From contig JAIRSD010000221.1 in NCBI GenBank assembly GCA_031255615.1, positions 1-29,051 of the forward strand: a stretch of DNA of 29,051 bases. Direction: 5' to 3'. This document shows, piece after piece, positions 23,920 through 29,051 of the stretch (position 1 is the first letter of the stretch; the number at the start of each line of letters is the position of its first letter). The DNA is from Treponema sp. GTDB taxonomy: Bacteria > Spirochaetota > Spirochaetia > Treponematales > Breznakiellaceae. The notes beneath the pieces are model-generated. The model was not told where the DNA came from, did not search any database, and saw only the letters and a list, made by a program, of their open reading frames with translations. The position numbers and the translations under genes were made by a program.

Positions 23920-24824
23920 TGCCGGAAAAGGGCGGCCCGGTCCCGGGGGGGCTCAAGACCTGGTCCACCCCGGTGCGGCGGGAACAGAGCAAGACCGTTC
24001 CCTGCACCCTCTGCGGGGGCGCCTCTTTTAAGCCCCGGCTTTCCTGCGAAGGCTTTTCCTACGTCCGCTGCGTCCGCTGCGGCCTGGTCCAGATGAACCC
24101 CCAACCCGAACAATCGGCGGTTGCGGACCGCTACGGGGCCGGCCATGGGGAGGACTATCTTTCCTACGAACTGGCCAACGAAGGATCCTTTCTGCGCCTC
24201 CAGGAATTGGGCCTGGGGGACGCGGGATTCGACGAAATCGAGGCGGAACTAAAAGCCCGGACCCCCAAGCCCCGGGTCCTGGACGCGGGCTGCGCCACCG
24301 GGGCCCTGCTGGAAAAACTCAGGGGCCGGGGCTGGGATTGCCGGGGGGTGGAAATTTCCCCTTCCGCGGCATACGCCCGCCGGAAACGGTCCCTGGACGT
24401 GCTGAGCCTCCCCCTGGAAGCCTGCGCCTTCCCCGCCTCCTCCTTCGATCTGGTTCTGGCATCCCACCTTATCGAGCACCTCAACGATCCCGCCGGCTTT
24501 GCCTCCGAAGTTTACCGGATCCTTGCGCCGGGAGGCCGCTTCCTCGTTACCACCCCCAACATCGCCGGCCTCCAGGCCCGGATTTTTCAGGAACGCTGGC
24601 GTTCGGCGATCTTCGATCACCTCTATCTTTTTTCGACGGCGACCCTGTCCCGCCTCCTTCGGGATCGGGGTTTCCGCATAGAACGGGTCTGCACCTGGGG
24701 AGGGCTTGCCGCGGGCCTTGCCCCCCGCCCCCTCAAAAACCTTGCCGACAGGGCGGCGAAGCAATTCGGCTTTGGAGATGTGGTGCTTATCCGGGCCCGC
24801 CGGAGCGGGGGAGGGGAGCCGTAA
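23919..24824 (+). CDS. class I SAM-dependent methyltransferase with N-terminal zinc ribbon
   Basis: The GTG start overlaps the stop of the previous gene (TAGTG). The 301-residue product has a zinc-ribbon-like start (CTLCGG ... YVRCVRCGLVQMNP), then a Rossmann methyltransferase domain with motif I VLDAGCATGALLEKL and the acidic GVEIS. DLVLASHLIEHLNDP and LAPGGRFLVTTPN follow. This layout is common among methyltransferases acting on sugars or small molecules in envelope gene clusters. The substrate is unknown. It is the last of three coupled genes. Confidence 0.9.
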   Translation: MPEKGGPVPGGLKTWSTPVRREQSKTVPCTLCGGASFKPRLSCEGFSYVRCVRCGLVQMNPQPEQSAVADRYGAGHGEDYLSYELANEGSFLRLQELGLGDAGFDEIEAELKARTPKPRVLDAGCATGALLEKLRGRGWDCRGVEISPSAAYARRKRSLDVLSLPLEACAFPASSFDLVLASHLIEHLNDPAGFASEVYRILAPGGRFLVTTPNIAGLQARIFQERWRSAIFDHLYLFSTATLSRLLRDRGFRIERVCTWGGLAAGLAPRPLKNLADRAAKQFGFGDVVLIRARRSGGGEP

Positions 24825-24894
24825 CAACCATGACCGGCCGGCAGTCCAATCAGCCCTTCCCGGTTTGGAACATGCCGCATATCGAAGATAGGTT

Positions 24895-25019
24895 GGGCGC
24901 ATTTTTTTGCTTCGCAAAAAAACCGGGCTATCCGCTCCAATTCCCCGCCCCCTCCGGGGCCGGGGAATTCCGCTCCTATCCCTTGCGCGGGCGAAAGCCG
25001 CGCCCGCACGGCTTTCGCC
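24895..25019 (+). repeat. family B modular hairpin element, copy 4
   Basis: The order is GGGCGCAT, hairpin 1 (TTTTTTGC-TTC-GCAAAAAA, 24903-24921), CCGGGCTATCCGCT, hairpin 2 (AATTCCCCG ... CGGGGAATT with an inner CCCC-TCC-GGGG, 24939-24969), CCGCTCCTATCCCTTGCGCG, then hairpin 3 (GGCGAAAGCCG-CGCCCGCA-CGGCTTTCGCC, 24990-25019). All three stems differ in sequence from copies 1 to 3 while the linkers are nearly identical. The rest of the gap (25020-25223) holds only a weak terminator-like hairpin. Confidence 0.88.
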
Positions 25020-25141
25020 TTCGCCGTGCCCCGCCGTTCCCGGGTTGCGCCGGGCGGGATTTCGGATATGGGGGCTGCGCGCAACGGGAAATTTTTTCCA
25101 TCACAGACGCCGCATCCGGCGGCGGGAAAGGACAAACGGGT

Positions 25142-25163
25142 AAAAACATCCTTAAAGTTAAGG
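25142..25163 (-). terminator. weak terminator-like hairpin after the aldo/keto reductase genes
   Basis: On the minus strand CCTTA-ACTT-TAAGG is followed by ATGTTTTT. The stem is short and the T tract is displaced by two bases. It lies 60 bases after the reductase stop, a reasonable place for a transcript end. Confidence 0.3.
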
Positions 25164-25223
25164 AACAACTCAAGGATCAGCCTTCTTTTCGTCTTTCTGC
25201 AATTCTTAGAGTTGTTAGTTTTT

Positions 25224-26192
25224 CTAACGGTTATAAGTGAAACGGGTTCCTGCCAGGGAGCGCCAGACTTCATCACAGGCGTCCAGCGCCTCTTTTCCGG
25301 GAAGCTCTCCTTCCAGGGAAGCAATGTTCTGCCTGATCTGTTCAAGTCGGCTTACCCCGCTGATAATACTGGTGACTACCGGCTGGGCGGCGCACCACTT
25401 CATCGAAAGCTCCAGAATACTCATTCCGTTTTGGGAGGCTGTTTCCGCCAGCTTTTCAACGGCCCTAAAATTCTCGTCCGACCAGTACCGCTCATAGTAG
25501 TTTTGGTTGTTGGCAAACCGGGTGTTTTCCGCAGGCTTGCCGGGCTTGTGCTTTCCGGCCAGGAATCCTCCGGCAATGGGGTTATAGATCGCCATGCCGA
25601 TCTTGTGTTCTTTCAGGAAAGGAGCCAGTTCCGATTCCAGTCCGCGGGTAATGAGGTTATACACATTCTGTGAAATAACCGGACTCGCGTAGCCCCGTTT
25701 GTCGCAGACATGGAGTATGTCGGCCATCTGCCATGCCGCATAATTACTCACCGCCACATAGCGGATTTTGCCGGCCCTGACCAGGCTGTCCATCGCGTCA
25801 AGAGACTCCCCAATGTCCGTATTATAATCGGGGGCATGCATATAATAGATGTCGATATAATCGGTGCCGAGCCGTTTGAGGCTTGCCTCCGCAGCCGACA
25901 GAATATTGCGGCGGCTTAAACCGGCGTCATTCGGATCCTTGCCCATTTGGCCGCGGACCTTGGTGGCAAGGATCATCCTATCCCGGCGGCCCCTGAGCCA
26001 TTTTCCGACAATGCGTTCACTCTCACCCTGGTTGTAAACGTTGGCGGTGTCAAAAAAATTGACACCCTGCTCAAAGGCATAGTCCATGATAGCAATACTG
26101 TCCGGCTCATTGGTCTGGCCGCCGAACATCATGGTCCCAAGGCTCAACTGGGATACTGTAAGACCGGTTTTGGGAAGCTGCTTGTAGCGCAC
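25224..26192 (-). CDS. aldo/keto reductase (first)
   Basis: The 322-residue product is a full AKR TIM barrel of the YajO/Tas-like class. The catalytic tetrad is D48 and Y53 (FFDTANVY), K78 (LATKV) and H119 (YMHAPD). SQNVYNLITR and the late ISGVSRLEQIRQN NADPH-binding segment are also present. It should reduce aldehydes or ketones with NADPH in the cytoplasm; the substrate is unknown. The start is GTG, five bases after a strong AAGGAGG. It lies 65 bases after a related reductase on the same strand, with a hairpin between. Codon use looks less GC-rich than the genes to the left. Confidence 0.94.
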   Translation of the reverse strand: MRYKQLPKTGLTVSQLSLGTMMFGGQTNEPDSIAIMDYAFEQGVNFFDTANVYNQGESERIVGKWLRGRRDRMILATKVRGQMGKDPNDAGLSRRNILSAAEASLKRLGTDYIDIYYMHAPDYNTDIGESLDAMDSLVRAGKIRYVAVSNYAAWQMADILHVCDKRGYASPVISQNVYNLITRGLESELAPFLKEHKIGMAIYNPIAGGFLAGKHKPGKPAENTRFANNQNYYERYWSDENFRAVEKLAETASQNGMSILELSMKWCAAQPVVTSIISGVSRLEQIRQNIASLEGELPGKEALDACDEVWRSLAGTRFTYNR

Positions 26193-26216
26193 GGCATCCT
26201 CCTTGTTTTATTGTGC

Positions 26217-26244
26217 GGAAACCGCCGCTTGGACGGCGGTTTCC
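26217..26244. other. perfect hairpin between the two reductase genes
   Basis: GGAAACCGCCG-CTTGGA-CGGCGGTTTCC is an 11 bp perfect stem in the 65-base gap between the two reductases. There is no T tract, so it is probably not a full terminator. It could reduce expression of, or stabilise the mRNA end next to, the downstream gene. Confidence 0.6.
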
Positions 26245-26257
26245 TGTCAAATTGCGT

Positions 26258-27244
26258 TTACCAGGCGTAGGCTTCCGGGGCGTAACCACCGGGGCCGGGG
26301 AAGACAGCATCGAGTTTTGTGATTACCTCTTCCGGTAGTCTGATCTCGACAGCCTTTAAGGTGTTTTCAAACTGTTCCAGGGTTCTGGGGCCGATAATTG
26401 GGGCGGTTACCGCAGGGTTATGGAGAAGCCAGGCAAGGGCGACATTGGACTCGCTTTCGCCGATTTCGGCGCAGAGTTTTGAGTATGCCTCAAGCTGCTT
26501 GCGCTGGGCCTCGGTTAAATTTTGCGCCGCCAGGGCGGCCCTTTCACTGCCCCTGGCCGGTTTCAGCACATTCCCGCTGAGCAAGCCGCCGCCCAGCGGG
26601 CTCCAGGGGATGACTCCCAAACCAAGTTCCTGCGCAACCGGCAACAACTCAAGTTCAGGCAGTCTGCAAGCCAAATTGTATTTGTGCTGCTCACTTACGA
26701 GGCCGAGAAAATTCCGTTTTTCCGCGGCGGCATGGGCATAAGCAAGATGCCGCGCCCCGAAGTTGCTTGCCCCAATGTAATAGGCTTTCCCCTGGTTAAC
26801 CAGCGCCTCAAAGGCCCCCCATATCTCGTCCCAAGAGGCATGGCGTTCAATATGGTGCATCTGGTACAACTCGACATGATCGGTTTTGAGACGGTAGAGC
26901 GATCCCTCTATGTGGCGGCGGATTTTATATGCCGAAAGGCCCCGCCCATCGTTCGGCCCATCGTTTGCATCCCGCATTTGACCGTAGACTTTGGTGGCAA
27001 GCACGACCTTTTCCCGCCTGTTCCCACCCTGGGCAAACCACCTGCCCAGGATTTCTTCGGTCCAGCCGCAATGGTCGCTGCCACCATACACATTGGCGGT
27101 ATCAAAAAAATTGATACCCGCCTCCAATGCCCGATCCATAATCGCAAAAGATTCTTTTTCATCCGTCCGGGGTCCGAAATTCATGGTTCCCAGACACAGA
27201 CGGCTCACCTTTAGACCGATTCTGCCCAAATAAGTGTACTTCAT
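26258..27244 (-). CDS. aldo/keto reductase (second)
   Basis: The 328-residue product has D48 and Y53 (FFDTANVY), K85 (LATKVYG) and H130 (YQMHHIERHASWDEI) as the AKR tetrad. PWSPLGGGLLSGNV and the C-terminal IIGPRTLEQFENTL cofactor segment are present. It resembles the neighbouring reductase in plan but differs enough to be an old duplicate or independent member. Similar proteins handle aldehydes, ketones or sugar derivatives. I start at the ATG giving MKYTYLGRIG, ten bases after GGAG; upstream in-frame ATG and TTG codons crowd or precede that site. A possible promoter lies 93-123 bases upstream. Confidence 0.94.
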   Translation of the reverse strand: MKYTYLGRIGLKVSRLCLGTMNFGPRTDEKESFAIMDRALEAGINFFDTANVYGGSDHCGWTEEILGRWFAQGGNRREKVVLATKVYGQMRDANDGPNDGRGLSAYKIRRHIEGSLYRLKTDHVELYQMHHIERHASWDEIWGAFEALVNQGKAYYIGASNFGARHLAYAHAAAEKRNFLGLVSEQHKYNLACRLPELELLPVAQELGLGVIPWSPLGGGLLSGNVLKPARGSERAALAAQNLTEAQRKQLEAYSKLCAEIGESESNVALAWLLHNPAVTAPIIGPRTLEQFENTLKAVEIRLPEEVITKLDAVFPGPGGYAPEAYAW

Positions 27245-27336
27245 CTTCGTCATACTCCTGTCCAAAAAGTTGATTCATTGCACCGGAGTTCATTTTTCGC
27301 CTTCCCTGTTCATCAGAGCGCCCGGCAGATGGTTGT

Positions 27337-27367
27337 ATCTTAAATGTTAATGTTAAGATTAAGTCAA
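27337..27367 (-). promoter_or_regulatory. candidate promoter of the aldo/keto reductase operon
   Basis: On the minus strand TTGACT (27362-27367) and TAAGAT (27337-27342) are 19 bases apart in an AT-rich stretch that contrasts with its GC-rich surroundings. Nineteen-base spacing is also what MerR-type activators use, but no clear operator dyad is seen. Confidence 0.35.
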
Positions 27368-27441
27368 GAGAAAAAAACAAAAAAAAGGAATTCAAAGCAT
27401 CAGCCGCCGGTTATTCAACATATCAAAAAACAGCCGCCCTG

Positions 27442-27622
27442 GTAGGCTGCTTAGCCTAAAAGACCGGATATGCGGATGGAAGAAATTTACCACGAAGGCG
27501 AGGAAGGCGCAGGAAGGGCGGGGATTGAAGGCTCTTTTTCATTCCTTCGTGTACCTTTGTGCGCCTTCGTGGTTAAAATTCTTATTCCCGGTTCTTTCGC
27601 TTGTCCGGTGATTTAGTATGAT
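27442..27622 (+). repeat. family A repeat, copy 3
   Basis: The copy has the full left end (GTAGGCTGCTTAGCC) and right end (CCGGTGATTTAGTATGATCA). It lacks the nested palindrome: the centre reads TTCGTGTACCTTTGTGCGCC where copies 1, 2 and 4 carry the extra GGCGAGC...GCTCGCC. It is directly followed by copy 4. Together they occupy much of the 818-base gap 27245-28062. Confidence 0.85.
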
Positions 27623-27790
27623 CATGGAGGAAATTTGCCACGAAGGCGAAGAAGGCGCAGGAAAGGCGGGGATTGAAGGCGCTTTTTCATTCCTTCGTGT
27701 TCCTGGCGAGCCGCAGCTCGCCTTGGTGCGCCTTCGTGGTTAAAATCCTTATTCCCGGTTCTTTCGCTTATCCGGTGATTTAGTATAATC
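27623..27790 (+). repeat. family A repeat, copy 4 (left end missing)
   Basis: This copy lacks about 45 bases of the left end and starts at TGGAGGAAATTTGCCACG, joined head-to-tail to copy 3. It carries the nested palindrome GGCGAGC-CGCA-GCTCGCC intact. It ends CCGGTGATTTAGTATAATCA. Confidence 0.85.
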
Positions 27791-27897
27791 AAAGACAAAT
27801 TACAAGAGTTTTTTGAATTAACCGGACAGCGGCGGCAAATTTGCAAATTTTACCACGCGGCCAGGCAAGAAGGCGCCTGAAGGAGAGGCTTGGTGTA

Positions 27898-27924
27898 TTG
27901 ACAAAAGAGAGATGATGGTATAAC
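27898..27924 (+). promoter_or_regulatory. possible promoter for the fmdE-family gene
   Basis: A perfect TTGACA (27898-27903) is followed after 15 bases by TATAAC (27919-27924), preceded by GG. The spacing is short by about two bases. The leader to the ATG would be about 130 bases and contains a perfect AT palindrome and two small hairpins (27945-27965 and CCCCT-CGA-AGGGG at 28012-28024). Confidence 0.35.
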
Positions 27925-27925
27925 A

Positions 27926-27947
27926 ATCTTTATAAATTTATAACGAT
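27926..27947. promoter_or_regulatory. AT-rich palindrome upstream of fmdE, possible operator
   Basis: TTATAAATTTATAA (27930-27943) is perfectly palindromic, and the symmetry extends to ATC...GAT with one mismatched pair. It lies beside the candidate promoter. The right half TATAACGAT resembles the outer half-sites I recall for the molybdate regulator ModE, but the central spacer of ModE sites is missing. The ModE link is speculative. Confidence 0.4.
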
Positions 27948-28062
27948 CTGCTATGAAAGCAGGTCCTTCATTGTTAAAGCCGTTCGAAAATTTAATTTTT
28001 CCCCGAACAGTCCCCTCGAAGGGGATACCCCGAAGATGAACTTCGATATTTCAGGAGACGCT

Positions 28063-28605
28063 ATGAATCTCGACTTTTGGGACAAAGCCCGCGCTTTTCA
28101 CGGGCATGCCTGTCCCGGCCTTGCCATCGGTGTAAAGGCTTGCGAGGCCGTTGTAGAAAAGATGGGGGTCAGTCCCTCTTTTGATGAGGAACTGGTCTGT
28201 ATCGTTGAAAACGATGCCTGCGGCGTTGACGCGATACAGAGTTTGGTCAGTTGCACCTTTGGAAAAGGAAATCTGATTTACAAGAATACGGGAAAGAACG
28301 CCTACACGTTTTTTGACCGGCGGAAGGGGAAAGCCATGCGCTTTTACTTCAAAAAAAAGATGCCGGCCATGGAAAGAGATGCGTTTCAACAGTATATTCT
28401 CGATGCTCCTGTTGACGAATTGTTTGACTGTAAAGAGGTCGATTGGGAAACTCCGTCTCATGCCAGGATATTCGCATCTGTAACATGCGAAATATGCGGA
28501 GAGTCCGCCGCGGAAAATAAAATCCGTATCCAAAACGGCAAGAAAGTCTGCCTCGACTGTTTCACTAATTACAGCCGCATCATTATTCAGGGAGGAATAG
28601 CATGA
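28063..28605 (+). CDS. FmdE-family protein (formylmethanofuran dehydrogenase subunit E-like)
   Basis: The 180-residue product starts with the FmdE core (FHGHACPGLAIGVKACEAV, then CIVENDACGVDAIQ) and a KGKAMRFYFKK strand. A C-terminal zinc ribbon follows (CEICGES ... CLDCF). In organisms without methanogenesis this family is found near metal or molybdate transport genes; its role is not settled. The ATG at 28063 is preferred over one at 28036 because CAGGAGACGCT sits directly before it. The stop overlaps the ATG of a now-truncated gene. Codon use looks less GC-rich than in the left part of the window. Confidence 0.9.
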   Translation: MNLDFWDKARAFHGHACPGLAIGVKACEAVVEKMGVSPSFDEELVCIVENDACGVDAIQSLVSCTFGKGNLIYKNTGKNAYTFFDRRKGKAMRFYFKKKMPAMERDAFQQYILDAPVDELFDCKEVDWETPSHARIFASVTCEICGESAAENKIRIQNGKKVCLDCFTNYSRIIIQGGIA

Positions 28606-28646
28606 AAAAGTTATTGGACTTTTTCAATAACCCGGTTGGTTATTGA
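28602..28646 (+). pseudogene. start of a gene cut off by a family C repeat
   Basis: An excellent ribosome site (GGAGGAATAGC) leads to ATGAAAAAG, overlapping the fmdE stop as ATGA. The frame yields only MKKLLDFFNNPVGY before a TGA. From about 28615 the bases belong to the family C hairpin, so the original gene is retained only for four or five codons. MKK is a typical signal-peptide start; a transporter binding protein would fit but is a guess. Confidence 0.6.
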
Positions 28647-28653
28647 GCAAGTC
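28616..28653 (+). repeat. family C hairpin, copy 3
   Basis: GGACTTTTTCAATAACC and GGTTATTGAGCAAGTC are complementary arms around CGGTT, homologous to 11347-11384 and inverted 15258-15297. It begins inside the first codons of the truncated gene after fmdE. Confidence 0.78.
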
Positions 28654-28657
28654 TTGC

Positions 28658-28693
28658 AAAAAACGCGGGTTTCCCGAGGAAATCCACGTTTTT
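28658..28693 (+). terminator. intrinsic-terminator-like hairpin after fmdE
   Basis: The A-rich left arm ending CGCGGGTTTCC pairs with GGAAATCCACG plus T residues. This gives a 16 bp stem with one mismatch and one G-T pair around a CGA loop. The 3' arm runs into GTTTTTCTCTGTTTTT. It would end the fmdE transcript, and its flanks belong to the family C repeat. Confidence 0.6.
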
Positions 28694-28711
28694 CTCTGTT
28701 TTTAAGCGGTT

Positions 28712-28741
28712 GTTGTTCAGAAACTGAAGTTTCTGAACAAC
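28712..28741. repeat. family D palindrome, copy 2
   Basis: GTTGTTCAGAAAC-TGAA-GTTTCTGAACAAC is a perfect 13 bp stem with the same TGAA loop and near-identical arms as 15217-15240. It follows a family C hairpin in both places. Nothing recognisable lies between here and 28856. Confidence 0.8.
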
Positions 28742-28856
28742 TCTATTCAAAAAAAATTATACCTTTTATGCCGCCATGCGGGTATTTGCCGATCTTGCCG
28801 GCACACAGGAACAGTGTGCGCAGGCATTGCCTTTCTGTTGATGAGGGCGGTGATAG

Positions 28857-28948
28857 GAGCGCATATTCATTCCCCCTTCGTGTACATTCGTGCGCCTTTG
28901 TGGTCCAACATTCTTGTCCCGGTTTTTTCTCGCATCCGGTAATTTAGC
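28857..28948 (+). repeat. degenerate right half of a family A repeat
   Basis: TTCGTGTACATTCGTGCGCCTTTGTGG and then CCCGGTTTTTTCTC...CCGGTAATTTAG match the right half of copies 1 to 4 with several substitutions. The left half and nested palindrome are absent. After it, a GAGTTTCGCG-GCGGAG-CGCGAAACTC hairpin (28985-29010) and GC-rich sequence run to the window edge. Confidence 0.6.
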
Positions 28949-29051
28949 GGCATTAAGGCCGCAGCGCCCTGCGCCGCGTTTTTCGAGTTTCGCGGCGGAG
29001 CGCGAAACTCCATCCCGCAGATACGTCCCACGAGTTTTTGTGAAACAAAAA

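Noticed and set aside
27442..27790. Tandem repeats considered as a CRISPR array
   Set aside because: The units are about 170-180 bases, only two are adjacent, there are no uniform spacers, and no cas genes are present.

Overview
The window looks like a GC-rich spirochaete chromosome, most likely from the Treponema/Spirochaeta side of the phylum. This rests on the infC-rpmI-rplT operon running into ZapB-like and ZapA-like division genes, an excisionase-type helix-turn-helix fused to a PTS IIA domain, a GAF/HD-GYP protein, an envelope-rich gene set and many unrecognised lipoproteins and membrane proteins. No rRNA, tRNA, transposase or CRISPR array was seen, so the placement is an inference.

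Layout. 1-3.3 kb: the tail of a possible gene, a repeat, then a three-gene envelope operon (DUF4105 membrane protein, a secreted protein, a small protein). 3.5-5.1 kb: a small parvulin (ppiC) translationally coupled to a GAF/HD-GYP cyclic-di-GMP phosphodiesterase. 5.1-8.9 kb, minus strand: infC, rpmI, rplT, a ZapB-like coiled-coil gene, a ZapA-ManA fusion gene and a UPF0178 gene, tightly packed behind one promoter. 9.0-11.2 kb: a membrane protein converging on a mannitol-dehydrogenase-family oxidoreductase. 11.7-17.5 kb: a compact TonB system (outer-membrane receptor, lipoprotein, ExbB, two ExbD, TonB). 17.6-20.9 kb, minus strand: a ChbG/YdjC-type deacetylase, a GPH sugar symporter and the HTH-PTS IIA gene. 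21.3-24.8 kb: cytidine deaminase, divergent from a beta-propeller-like protein, a degenerate LytM-like protein and a methyltransferase. 25.2-28.6 kb: two aldo/keto reductases and an FmdE-family gene, apparently less GC-rich and possibly acquired.

Almost every gap over 250 bases is filled by dispersed hairpin-rich repeats in three families. Family A is a roughly 170-215 base imperfect palindrome with an optional nested palindrome. Family B has fixed linkers joining two or three hairpins whose stem sequences differ between copies but still pair. Family C-D is a roughly 38 base hairpin followed by a second palindrome. One C copy sits where it decapitates the gene after fmdE, and one A copy supplies the stop codon of the sugar symporter.

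The most interesting points are the in-frame ZapA-ManA fusion, the modular family B element, two genes whose -10 boxes lie six bases from the ATG (leaderless candidates), and the gene truncated by a repeat after fmdE.
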